From an uncultured Candidatus Melainabacteria bacterium (lineage in GTDB: Bacteria; Cyanobacteriota; Vampirovibrionia; Gastranaerophilales; Gastranaerophilaceae): a stretch of 21,782 nt of DNA. The stretch spans positions 1 to 21,782 of the forward strand of contig CAKVGS010000032.1 in assembly GCA_934747335.1 (NCBI GenBank), written 5' to 3'. The translations under genes and the position numbers were made by a program. Numbering within the stretch: the stretch's first letter is position 1; the number at the start of each line of letters is the position of its first letter. Positions 14,630 through 21,782 of the stretch are shown here, one piece after another. The notes under the pieces were generated by a model, which was not told where the DNA came from, did no database searches, and worked only from the letters and a program-made list of their open reading frames with translations.

Positions 14630-16225
14630 ATGGACATAAGAATAGCAGCAAAAAATTTTAATATTTCAAAAATTAATTTTAAAAGCGGTGATAACAAGCA
14701 AAACGTATCAGTTCCAAATGATTCCAAGCTTGAAAAAACTCCGCAATTTGATACATTTGAAATTTCTGTCGGTTATGTTAATGACGAGCATGGTCAAACT
14801 AATAACATGATGAGAATTTTATCCGGTTTAAAGGGTGATTTAAGGCTTTCTGCCGGTGATAATGATATTGGAGATGAAAAAAATAAAGCTATTCATAGAG
14901 CAACTATGAAGTTTTTGAACCTGGGCAAAATTACCGCAACAGCATTGGGTAATCATGAGTTGGATACAACGCAATCTGATTTAATGGATTCAATACAGGA
15001 TTATGAAGGTGATATTTTAGCAGCGAATGTAAATCAAGAAGATTTGGAAGATGAAGATCCCGAAGATATAAAAGAATTAGGTAGAGCTCCGCTTATTAAA
15101 AATTTAAAGAGTTCAAAAATTGTCGAAGTAAAAGGGGAAAAAATTGGTCTGGTAGGTGCTTCTCCAAGTGATATGTTGGATAGACTTACACACCCTAACT
15201 ATCACACTGATTGTTCAATTGATGAATTAGAAGATACAATTGATGATATTCAAGATGAAGTAGATAAAATGAAAGAACAAGGTGTGAATAAGATTTTCTT
15301 GCTTTCGCACTTAGGACATCAAAAAGACCAAATCGTAGCCCAAAATACAAAAGACATTGATGTGATTATTGGTGGTCATACGCACGAATTAGTAAAAGAT
15401 ATTAAAGATGGTGAAAACCTGTTCTACAACGAAGATGGCGAACCTGTTGTTTTAACCGAAGCAGGACGTGACGGTGCTTATTTCGGAAAATTAGATTTAA
15501 CATTTGATAAAAACGGTGTAATTACAAAGGCTCAAAATAATTTGGGCGAAACAAGATTGTTCCACAAAAACATGATTAACCAATACATTTTTGATGAAAT
15601 TTTAGGTAAACCTGAAAAAGTCGGATTTATAAGACAAGCTCCGCCACCTCCAACTACTTTGATAGAAGAAAACCCGCATGCAAATTTTGTTTGTGACGCA
15701 ATGAAAGAAGAAATGGGTGCTGATATTGGAGTTTGGAACAATAGCGGTATTAGAAACTTTTTCCACGAAGGTGTAATTGATTCTCGTGATATCAAGGATA
15801 TTGCTCCGTTCTTTGACAGAATGTCATTAGCAGAAGTTTCAGAAAAAACACTTGTAGATATGTTTAAGGCAACCGTAAAAACAACATATACAAGCCATGG
15901 CAATAAACCTGGACTAATTGCAGTATCAGGATTGAATTATACAGTAAGTCCTAAAAAGGGCGAGCTTACAGCAATGAACTTTGTAGACAAAGACGGAAAA
16001 GAAACTCCGATTGATATCAATAATCCAAGAGCGGATAAGATGTATAAAGTTGCAACCGATGAATTTATGATGTCAGCAGGTGCAGATTATGCAGTTCTCG
16101 CACCTGAAGATAAATGTATAGAAGTCAGACCGTATGATAAAGATGGTTTGACTTGTGAATATATAAAGCGCTTAGACAAACCAATTGATATTAATCAAAC
16201 GGGTCGTATAAGATTTGAAGATTAA
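14630..16225 (+). CDS. 5'-nucleotidase-family metallophosphatase without a signal peptide
   Basis: This protein of about 531 residues has the two-domain layout of 5'-nucleotidase/UDP-sugar hydrolases. The metal ligands are visible: D52 and H54 in NDEH, D77 in AGDND, N108-H109 in GNHE, H227 in SHLGH, and H250 with H252 in GGHTH. The C-terminal substrate domain (about 345-531) includes NFVCDAMKEEMGADIGVWNN. These enzymes are normally exported, but here residues 1-40 show no signal peptide; the N-terminus instead carries ISKINFKSG, a kind of short motif I associate with Melainabacteria proteins. An acidic insertion lies at 137-150. The ATG at 14630 has AAGG 5 bases upstream; a GTG at 14624 is the alternative. 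It probably dephosphorylates nucleotides; the exact substrate is unknown. Confidence 0.87.
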   Translation: MDIRIAAKNFNISKINFKSGDNKQNVSVPNDSKLEKTPQFDTFEISVGYVNDEHGQTNNMMRILSGLKGDLRLSAGDNDIGDEKNKAIHRATMKFLNLGKITATALGNHELDTTQSDLMDSIQDYEGDILAANVNQEDLEDEDPEDIKELGRAPLIKNLKSSKIVEVKGEKIGLVGASPSDMLDRLTHPNYHTDCSIDELEDTIDDIQDEVDKMKEQGVNKIFLLSHLGHQKDQIVAQNTKDIDVIIGGHTHELVKDIKDGENLFYNEDGEPVVLTEAGRDGAYFGKLDLTFDKNGVITKAQNNLGETRLFHKNMINQYIFDEILGKPEKVGFIRQAPPPPTTLIEENPHANFVCDAMKEEMGADIGVWNNSGIRNFFHEGVIDSRDIKDIAPFFDRMSLAEVSEKTLVDMFKATVKTTYTSHGNKPGLIAVSGLNYTVSPKKGELTAMNFVDKDGKETPIDINNPRADKMYKVATDEFMMSAGADYAVLAPEDKCIEVRPYDKDGLTCEYIKRLDKPIDINQTGRIRFED

Positions 16226-16228
16226 AAC

Positions 16229-16258
16229 TTGCAAACAACCTTTATTATTGTGTATAAT
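16229..16258 (+). promoter_or_regulatory. Promoter of aroE
   Basis: TTGCAA (16229-16234) and TATAAT (16253-16258) are 18 bases apart. AGAGGT then precedes the aroE ATG. Confidence 0.6.
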
Positions 16259-16288
16259 TGGTTAACACGATAAAAAGAAGAGGTTGTT

Positions 16289-17131
16289 ATGGTAAAATTG
16301 GGAATAATCGGTTATCCTTTAGGACATTCAATTTCTGCTGTTATACACAAGGCAGGACTTGCAAGTATCGGACTAGAAGGTTCTTATGATGTTATGGAAA
16401 CTCCTCCCGAGGATTTGATTAGCAGAATTAAGTACATTAAGTCAAACGGTTATGATGGTTTTAATGTAACAATACCTCTTAAAGTTCCGATGTCATTATT
16501 TCTTGATGACATTGATGATTATGCAAATATTGCAGGATGCGTTAATACTGTAAAAGTAGGTGAAGATAGAAGCTTTTTCGGTTTTAATACTGATATTTAC
16601 GGTTTTAAAAGAGCGATTCCTGATGAAATTAATTTGGAAGGAAAAACTGCGAGTATATTAGGAACCGGTGGGGCTTCAAGAGCCGCCGTGGTCGGACTTG
16701 CAGAAAGAGGGATTGCAAATATTGATTTTTATTCAAGAAATATTATAAACTCCAGACAAACATTGGAATATGTTCGCGCAAAATTTCCTGAAATTAATTT
16801 TAACGTATATCAAATACAAAATATAAGAAGCTTAGCTAATTCTGCAATCGTTGTAAATGCTACTCCGATTGGCATGCGAGGTTTTATGGCGGATCAAATG
16901 CCGTTAGAAAGAATAGATTTAGATAAGTTAAATCCTTCAACAATTATTTATGATATAGTCTACAATCCTGTCAAAACTGTTTTAATACAGGAAGCGCAAA
17001 AAAGAGGTTTGCAAACAATTGGCGGTTTGGATATGTTGATTTATCAAGCAGAACGTGCCATTCAGATTTGGACAGGAAAAAATCCTGATGTAAAATCAAT
17101 GAAAATAGCAGCTTTGGAAGCTTTGCAGTAG
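16289..17131 (+). CDS. aroE: Shikimate dehydrogenase
   Basis: This 280-residue cytosolic enzyme reduces 3-dehydroshikimate to shikimate with NADPH in aromatic amino acid synthesis. The substrate-binding motif is GHSIS (S14, S16). The catalytic lysine is K65 in NVTIPLK, followed by N86 in GCVNTV and D102 in NTDIYGF, and the NADP loop is GTGGASRA (125-132). Length is normal. AGAGGT precedes the ATG. The ATP-grasp gene starts 13 bases downstream, so they are probably co-transcribed. Confidence 0.96.
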   Translation: MVKLGIIGYPLGHSISAVIHKAGLASIGLEGSYDVMETPPEDLISRIKYIKSNGYDGFNVTIPLKVPMSLFLDDIDDYANIAGCVNTVKVGEDRSFFGFNTDIYGFKRAIPDEINLEGKTASILGTGGASRAAVVGLAERGIANIDFYSRNIINSRQTLEYVRAKFPEINFNVYQIQNIRSLANSAIVVNATPIGMRGFMADQMPLERIDLDKLNPSTIIYDIVYNPVKTVLIQEAQKRGLQTIGGLDMLIYQAERAIQIWTGKNPDVKSMKIAALEALQ

Positions 17132-17144
17132 GTGAGGTTTTGTT

Positions 17145-18311
17145 ATGTTTATATTAGAAAAACCTTATGTTTCAGAATTTTTAACCGATACAATCGTTAA
17201 AAACGAATGGACAGTATTAGATAATTCTGCAATTGAAAATGTTGATATAGAAGAAGAAGCACTATGTTTAATAACTTCTGATAAGGCAAAAAAATATTAT
17301 TTGTCACAAGAATATCCTTTTATTTACGGAAATTCAGACGCATCGGCATCTTGGGTGAAGACAAATTTGCCTGAATCTAATTTGGCAAGCTATATTGAAA
17401 TTTTCAGAAATAAAATTAATTTCAGAGAATTACTAAAAGAAAAATATCCTGAATTTAATTTTAGAGCATTGGAAGTTGAAGATTTAAGAGAGATAGATGT
17501 CGCAGAATTGAAATTCCCTTTTGTAATCAAGCCGGTAGTTGGATATTTAAGCAATTGTGTTTATATAATAAAGGATGAAAAAGAGTGGAAAGAAACGTTG
17601 GATACGTTAATAAAAGATGTAAAAAGTCATAAAGGGCTTTATCCGATTGAAGTTTTGGACACATCTCAATTTATCATGGAAGATTATATTGATGGCGAAG
17701 AGTTTGCAATTGATGCATATTTCGATAGAAATGGCGAACCTGTAATTCTTAACATATATCAACATCCTTATTTGAATGCAAAAGATTTGAGAAATACTGT
17801 TTATTTGATGTCTACGGGCATTATGATAAAATATATGGGAAAATTCGGACTTCTTTTGCGTGAAATCGGTCATTTGGCAAATGTTAAAAATTTGCCTGTG
17901 CATGTAGAACTCAGAGTTACGAAAGATGAACAAATCATTCCGATTGAAGTTAATCCGATGCGCTTTGGTGCATGGTGTGTTTCGGATGTTGCTAAGTATG
18001 CTTGGGGAATAAATGTTTATGAAATGTTTTATAATCAAACCTATCCTGATTGGAACGAAATTTTAACCGAGTCAGGACGCGGTGTTTTTTATTTCTCTAC
18101 GGTAGAAGTTCCGCAAAGTCTTGATAAAAAGAAAATCACAGGTTTTCAGTACGACAGATATTTATCAAATTTTTCAAATATACTGGAAATTCGTAGGATT
18201 GATGCTACGGAAAATCCGTTAGCTTTGATTATTTTCGGCTCAACATTTAATAAAAATGAAATCCTAAATATTCTGTCATTAAAAGTGAATAATTATTTTA
18301 TAACAAAGTAG
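17145..18311 (+). CDS. ATP-grasp domain protein, ligase of unknown substrate
   Basis: This 388-residue protein has an ATP-grasp fold, as in enzymes that form amide or ester bonds through an acyl-phosphate. Evidence is the nucleotide-binding lysine K129 in FVIKPVVG, the acidic EDYIDGEEF strand (179-187) and the metal-binding pair E268/N270 in IPIEVNPMRFG, with HVELR (253-257) before it. The N-terminal 110 residues form a pre-grasp domain I do not recognise. The C-terminal 90 residues resemble the closing region of carboxylate-amine ligases. AGGTGAGG precedes the ATG. Pairing with aroE may reflect operon economy rather than a shared pathway. A terminator follows at 18327-18356. Confidence 0.85.
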   Translation: MFILEKPYVSEFLTDTIVKNEWTVLDNSAIENVDIEEEALCLITSDKAKKYYLSQEYPFIYGNSDASASWVKTNLPESNLASYIEIFRNKINFRELLKEKYPEFNFRALEVEDLREIDVAELKFPFVIKPVVGYLSNCVYIIKDEKEWKETLDTLIKDVKSHKGLYPIEVLDTSQFIMEDYIDGEEFAIDAYFDRNGEPVILNIYQHPYLNAKDLRNTVYLMSTGIMIKYMGKFGLLLREIGHLANVKNLPVHVELRVTKDEQIIPIEVNPMRFGAWCVSDVAKYAWGINVYEMFYNQTYPDWNEILTESGRGVFYFSTVEVPQSLDKKKITGFQYDRYLSNFSNILEIRRIDATENPLALIIFGSTFNKNEILNILSLKVNNYFITK

Positions 18312-18326
18312 TAATGTTTTCATAAT

Positions 18327-18356
18327 AAAAAAGGATGGTATTTGCCATCCTTTTTT
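18327..18356. terminator. Bidirectional terminator between convergent genes
   Basis: AAAAAAGGATGG (18327-18338) and CCATCCTTTTTT (18345-18356) pair perfectly around a 6-base loop. It serves the ATP-grasp gene on plus and the serpin-like gene on minus. Confidence 0.85.
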
Positions 18357-18372
18357 ATTATTTCTTTAAAAT

Positions 18373-19383
18373 TTACTGAAAGTTTTCTATATCGTGTACT
18401 CTTAGTGCAAAGTAAGGTTTTTCTTTACCTTTTTCTTTTAAGAATAAGACAAACGTATCGTCGAAATAAAACATTCTAGGGGTTGCTTCAGGTTCTAATG
18501 ACATTTTCATTATAGTCATAGCAGCTTCGCTTTTTAATTTTACGCCGGTATTGTCCATTTCAAACTTAACAGTTTCCATTGCTTGATCAATCATTAAGTT
18601 TGTACCTTTTATTCTTTTTCCGCAAACCTCATCAAAAGATTTTTCTTCAAAGAATTTTAGATTAGGAACTTTTAACTCGTCAGCATTGTTGAACAGAGTG
18701 TCACCTTTGAATGCTTTTTGTTTTTTTATCATGTCAGAATAAATGTAGTTAAATGTTTTAGTGTTAGGAGTTTTGTATAAATAAACTTCATCTTTTCCTA
18801 ATGTATCAAGAACTACTGCAAAATCTGATGGTGCATTATAAAATAAAACTTTTACGTTTTTATCCAATGCTTCGTTTGATTTAGAGTCAATGCCAAAAAA
18901 TTCTGTTTTCTTTCCTCTAAAATCAGATTTTCCAAGCTTGTCAAATGCAGATGTAAATTGAAAATCTTTTTTCAACATTGCATAGACAATGAATCTGTCT
19001 TTAGTTGGTGTTAAATCTAATTTGTCCAACAAATCGCTTGATTCATGGAATTTCTTTTTAATAGCTTTTGCTATTATTCTTTTTGTGTTCTTTTGGATTT
19101 TACCGACATAGCGATAATAACAGTTTTCACTAAGTTCGTTTACTGTAAACTCTTGTTTGTTTAGTTCGTTTACTGTATCGGGAGTTCCTTCAGGGAATTT
19201 TACTATCGTATGTGCAACTTTGTCCATAAAGTCATTCCATACAATTTGGAATGTCCCAACCCAAACTCGGTCTTGTACGTTTGTTTTACTCTGCATAGTA
19301 GGTAAAACTTCGATGTTTGTGGCTTTCGCCTGTTGTCCGAACAACAATAATGTTGTTAATAAAGTAATAAATATTTTTTTCAT
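18373..19383 (-). CDS. Secreted protein with a possible serpin-like C-terminal half
   Basis: This 336-residue exported protein has a signal peptide (residues 1-21: KK, hydrophobic core, AKA). Residues about 236-336 read like the end of a serpin: LKVPNLKFFEEKSF resembles the LxVPKFK strand, VKFEMDNTGVKLKSEAAMT resembles the hinge before the reactive loop, and RMFYFDDTFVLFLKE followed by FALRVHD resembles the closing strands. Serpins trap proteases by a loop-insertion mechanism; if this holds, the loop would span roughly residues 288-303. The N-terminal half lacks the classic serpin NIxxSP motif, and overall length is shorter than the usual 370-390. The identification is therefore tentative. 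A strong promoter ends 9 bases before the ATG, with no ribosome binding site. Confidence 0.75.
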   Translation of the reverse strand: MKKIFITLLTTLLLFGQQAKATNIEVLPTMQSKTNVQDRVWVGTFQIVWNDFMDKVAHTIVKFPEGTPDTVNELNKQEFTVNELSENCYYRYVGKIQKNTKRIIAKAIKKKFHESSDLLDKLDLTPTKDRFIVYAMLKKDFQFTSAFDKLGKSDFRGKKTEFFGIDSKSNEALDKNVKVLFYNAPSDFAVVLDTLGKDEVYLYKTPNTKTFNYIYSDMIKKQKAFKGDTLFNNADELKVPNLKFFEEKSFDEVCGKRIKGTNLMIDQAMETVKFEMDNTGVKLKSEAAMTIMKMSLEPEATPRMFYFDDTFVLFLKEKGKEKPYFALRVHDIENFQ

Positions 19384-19392
19384 AGCAAAAGT

Positions 19393-19421
19393 ATTCTAAC
19401 AAGAAAAAATATTTATGACAA
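19393..19421 (-). promoter_or_regulatory. Promoter of the serpin-like gene
   Basis: On the minus strand TTGTCA (19421-19416) and TAGAAT (19398-19393) are 17 bases apart, a close consensus match. Only 9 bases separate the -10 from the ATG, so the leader would be at most a few bases. Confidence 0.65.
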
Positions 19422-19502
19422 TGTTGAACTTTTAGAAATTTTAGTTTGAGGTCATGTTGGACAATTATTCTCCAACACGATAATAACATTGCAAACATTT
19501 TT

Positions 19503-19532
19503 GTCGTGTTCAATGAAAATGTTGAACACGAC
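19503..19532. repeat. Perfect inverted repeat, 11-bp arms
   Basis: GTCGTGTTCAA (19503-19513) and TTGAACACGAC (19522-19532) flank an 8-base loop. A related, shorter dyad with GTCATGTTGGA lies at 19451-19477, so the two may be diverged copies. Confidence 0.75.
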
Positions 19533-19546
19533 CTACAACTTTTTTG

Positions 19547-19587
19547 TTACTTTTTTCTTCTTGCTTTTCCAAAGAAGAAAAAAGTAA
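19547..19587. repeat. Perfect inverted repeat, 16-bp arms
   Basis: TTACTTTTTTCTTCTT (19547-19562) is the exact reverse complement of 19572-19587, with a 9-base loop. One arm is nearly all pyrimidine and the other nearly all purine. Confidence 0.85.
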
Positions 19588-19618
19588 AGACTATTTTGAA
19601 ATAAAAAGTTTATTTAAT

Positions 19619-19665
19619 GTCCTTTTCTTTCTCTTTATTTGCGAGGCAAAGAGAAAGAAAAGGAC
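19619..19665. repeat. Perfect inverted repeat, 18-bp arms
   Basis: GTCCTTTTCTTTCTCTTT (19619-19636) is the exact reverse complement of 19648-19665, with an 11-base loop. It has the same pyrimidine/purine arm bias as the neighbour at 19547-19587. Confidence 0.85.
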
Positions 19666-20106
19666 CAAAAGAAAGAGAAAACACGCTACCGCTTCCTACG
19701 CTCTTACGAGCGTTAGATAAAATGGCTAAATAGCAAGCAGAACTTGCACTCTCTCGCTCACTATCGGTGCTACGCACGTAAATATTTTGTCGGCAAGCAT
19801 AAGTAAAATACAAAATTTCATTCTCTATACAAGCTTGCCTCAAAGTCACATTCCATGTTCGCACGCACGTTCGCGGCGCGAATGTCGTTCATTTTAAGTT
19901 TGGATGATAACTATATTAAATTTATTCTATTTTAGTAATTTTAATGATAGTTAGTAAGTGTTTTGCTAAAACATGTATAGTGATTAATCATACAACATTT
20001 GTGCCATCGCATTGTATGTCATAATTTTAGTCACATCATCTTTTGAGATATTGCCTTTAGTTGTTTATCATTTTCTTTAAAAGATCTAAAATAAACATTT
20101 TTATTA

Positions 20107-20112
20107 TATAAT
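20107..20112 (+). promoter_or_regulatory. TATAAT box directly before birA
   Basis: A perfect TATAAT ends 7 bases before the birA ATG, with no Shine-Dalgarno sequence between. No good -35 is seen 16-18 bases upstream. Confidence 0.45.
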
Positions 20113-20119
20113 TAATCCT

Positions 20120-20839
20120 ATGGAATTAATTTTTTTAGAAGAGGTTGAGTCGACAAATAAATATGCAAAAGAGCATATAAAAGATTACAACGACATGACC
20201 CTAATTTACACTGATAATCAGACAAACGGACGCGGAAGATTAGATAGAAAATGGTCTTATGCAGGCAAAGATAATATTTATGCAAGCATAATTTTAAAGC
20301 CTTCAGAAGATATGAAAGAAATCTATTCAAATTTAACACAATTTTTGTGTTTAATATTAGCCCAAACCTTTGAAGAATACGGAGTTACACCGACTATAAA
20401 ATGGCCAAATGATATTCAAATTAACGGGAAAAAAATATCCGGAATTTTAGCAGAAGGTGTTATTGAAAATGGAAAACTTGAAGGTTTGGTTTTAGGTTTT
20501 GGAGTAAATTTGAATACAAAGATAGATTTTTTATCAAATATTAATCAGCCTGCAACATCATTAAATATTGAAACAGGGAATTTTATTGATAAGAAAATTT
20601 TCTTAAAAAAACTGTTAGAAAAATTTTGTTTGTTATATGATTATTTTATTGAGAAAGGTTTTTTATTGATTAAAAATGATTACGAGAAGAGAGCCGGGTT
20701 TCTCAATAAGGAAATTACTGTAAAAGTTTTTGATAAACAAATCAGCGGGATTGCTGAGGGTATAACTGATACAGGCGCATTAAATTTAAGAGATAGAGAT
20801 AATAATTTACATACACTTTTAATAGGAGATATTTTATGA
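20120..20839 (+). CDS. birA: Biotin--[biotin carboxyl-carrier protein] ligase
   Basis: This 239-residue enzyme activates biotin with ATP and attaches it to a lysine of carrier proteins. Motifs present are ESTN (10-13), the biotinyl-AMP loop GRGRLDRKW (37-45), KWPND (94-98) and KISGILAE (105-112), then the small C-terminal SH3-like domain. It lacks the N-terminal DNA-binding domain of regulator-type BirA, so it is the enzyme-only form and probably does not repress biotin genes. Its stop overlaps the start of the next gene (ATGA at 20836-20839). Position ahead of sodium-pump subunits suggests the biotin carrier of that pump is a substrate. The start has no ribosome binding site. Confidence 0.96.
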   Translation: MELIFLEEVESTNKYAKEHIKDYNDMTLIYTDNQTNGRGRLDRKWSYAGKDNIYASIILKPSEDMKEIYSNLTQFLCLILAQTFEEYGVTPTIKWPNDIQINGKKISGILAEGVIENGKLEGLVLGFGVNLNTKIDFLSNINQPATSLNIETGNFIDKKIFLKKLLEKFCLLYDYFIEKGFLLIKNDYEKRAGFLNKEITVKVFDKQISGIAEGITDTGALNLRDRDNNLHTLLIGDIL

Positions 20840-21069
20840 ATGAATTGTTAGCACAAGGTTTAGCCGTAATGTGCATTGGTATGGGAACTGTTTTAGCATT
20901 TTTATGCACAACAATCCTTTCAATGTTTGTTATGTCTAAAGTTGTTAGAAAATTGAACGAAATTTTTCCGGAAGTTATTCCACAACCGGCTGGCGGAAAA
21001 GTTAAAAAATCAGTTGCAGATGATGCAGAAATCGCAGTTGCAATTTTGTCTGCAATGTTCAAGAAATAA
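20836..21069 (+). CDS. oadG: OadG-like gamma subunit of a sodium-pumping decarboxylase
   Basis: This 77-residue protein has a single membrane helix (about residues 5-36) followed by a short soluble tail with an AEIAVAILSAM segment, the layout of oxaloacetate decarboxylase gamma chains. That subunit holds the complex together, linking the carboxyltransferase to the membrane pump. Its ATG overlaps the birA stop by four bases, so translation is coupled, and AGGAG sits just upstream. The oadA-like gene follows 42 bases later. Small OadG proteins are poorly conserved; the neighbour strengthens the call. Confidence 0.85.
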   Translation: MNELLAQGLAVMCIGMGTVLAFLCTTILSMFVMSKVVRKLNEIFPEVIPQPAGGKVKKSVADDAEIAVAILSAMFKK

Positions 21070-21111
21070 ACTAATCAAATTTTAAAACAATATAAAAGGA
21101 AAGGTAAAATT

Positions 21112-21782
21112 ATGTCAAAAAAACTAATTAAAGTTATGGATACGTCATTCCGTGATGGTTTCCAATCAATTTACGGGGCAAAAGTTCTTGTTGATGATTT
21201 TATTCCAGCTTTACAATCAGCTGTCGGTGCAGGCCTAAAACATTTTGAAACTGCCGGTGGCGCAAGATTTCAAGCTCCAATATTTTTCTGTAATGAAAAT
21301 GCTTTTGAAACAATGGATAAAATCAGAGCAGCAGTTGGACCTGACATCAAATTACAATCTTTAGCAAGAGGCGTTAATGTAGTTGGTCTTAACTCTCAAC
21401 CTCGTGATATTATTGACTTGCACGCAAAAATGTTTGCAAAACACGGCGTTAACGTAGTTAGAAACTTTGATGCTTTGAACGATGTTAACAACTTGGTTGA
21501 TTCTGCAAACTCTATTAAGAAATATGGTATGCAACACGAAGTTACAATTACAATGATGGAACTTCCTTATGGTTGCGAAGGTGCACACGATGTTGCTTTC
21601 TATGAAAGAGTTTTGAGAAGTATCTTAGATTCAGGTTTACCATTTGATAGCTTGGCATTCAAAGATGCATCAGGTACATCTCATCCAAGAAAAGTTTATG
21701 AAACTGTTAAAATGGCTCGTGAATTATTGGGTCAAGATGCTCATATACGTTTCCACTCTCACGAAACAGCAGGTACAGGCTT
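21112..21782 (+). CDS. oadA: OadA/PycB-like carboxyltransferase subunit, partial (cut by window edge)
   Basis: The first 223 residues are present and the gene runs off the right edge. The frame starts with ATG at 21112 after AAAGGAAAGG (21096-21105). It is a carboxyltransferase TIM barrel of the oxaloacetate decarboxylase/pyruvate carboxylase family, which moves CO2 between a keto acid and biotin. Landmarks are MDTSFRDGFQS (9-19, the DTTLRDxxQS metal and substrate motif in variant form), RNFDALNDVNNL and AFKDASGTSHPRKV, with HSHETAGTG at the end for metal-binding histidines. The variant DTSFRDGFQS places it in a divergent branch, so the keto acid used is uncertain. birA and oadG upstream support a sodium-pump complex; a biotin carrier and beta subunit should lie beyond the window. 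Confidence 0.88.
   Translation, partial: MSKKLIKVMDTSFRDGFQSIYGAKVLVDDFIPALQSAVGAGLKHFETAGGARFQAPIFFCNENAFETMDKIRAAVGPDIKLQSLARGVNVVGLNSQPRDIIDLHAKMFAKHGVNVVRNFDALNDVNNLVDSANSIKKYGMQHEVTITMMELPYGCEGAHDVAFYERVLRSILDSGLPFDSLAFKDASGTSHPRKVYETVKMARELLGQDAHIRFHSHETAGTG

Larger units (their letters stand above)
19384..20119. other. 736-base intergenic region, hairpin-rich in its left half
   Basis: No credible gene is seen. The first 45 bases hold the promoter of the minus-strand gene. Bases 19449-19713 hold five stem-loops (listed separately or in this entry: 19455-19477 with 7-bp arms, and ACGCTC/GAGCGT at 19698-19713). Bases 19700-19890 are richer in G+C than the surroundings and contain scattered CG-rich words. 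Bases 19890-20106 are plain AT-rich sequence leading to the birA -10. An 84-codon open frame at 19610-19864 on the minus strand runs through the hairpin and is judged spurious. Confidence 0.7.

Noticed and set aside
19610..19864. 84-codon open frame on the minus strand in the hairpin-rich spacer.
   Set aside because: It runs straight through the 18-bp inverted repeat, has no ribosome binding site, and its composition is low-complexity; judged a chance frame.

Overview
This is an AT-rich bacterial chromosomal window. The gene content suggests an anaerobic, fermentative, non-photosynthetic organism: a sodium-pump decarboxylase module, an NfnA-type ferredoxin/NADP reductase subunit, SpoIID and MurJ. 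Short motifs such as INFKS near one N-terminus fit Gastranaerophilales/Melainabacteria (Vampirovibrionia). That placement is recognition plus inference, not a database result.

Bases 1-3721 are an accessory region. Two units share one shell: an upstream repeat (A, at 1-405 and 2266-2670, with bases 1-391 exactly identical) that carries a sigma70-type promoter, an unrecognised cargo gene, and a downstream repeat (B, at 1235-1453 and 3506-3721, diverged) carrying hairpins and a terminator. The two cargo proteins (246 and 252 aa) do not look alike. A complete HEPN-MNT toxin-antitoxin pair on the minus strand lies between the units.

Bases 3736-6164 (minus) hold purA and an nfnA/small-cysteine-protein operon. 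Bases 6271-12152 (plus) hold rarA, cysS, a secreted SpoIID-like protein and murJ; the last three are tightly spaced or overlapping. Bases 12188-13748 hold an unrecognised HEXXH protein, a convergent deaminase-fold protein with a signal peptide, and a serine tRNA. Bases 13927-18311 (plus) hold ruvA, a 5'-nucleotidase-like metallophosphatase, aroE and an ATP-grasp protein. A secreted, possibly serpin-like protein follows on the minus strand (18373-19383), then a 736-base hairpin-rich spacer. The window ends in a birA-oadG-oadA operon (oadA is cut by the edge), in which the biotin ligase sits beside parts of a biotin-dependent sodium pump.

Several genes (the HEPN gene, rarA, the serpin-like gene, birA) have a -10 element 6-9 bases before the start codon and no well-placed Shine-Dalgarno sequence, which suggests leaderless transcripts. 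The most unusual feature is the repeat-shelled cargo arrangement at the left end.
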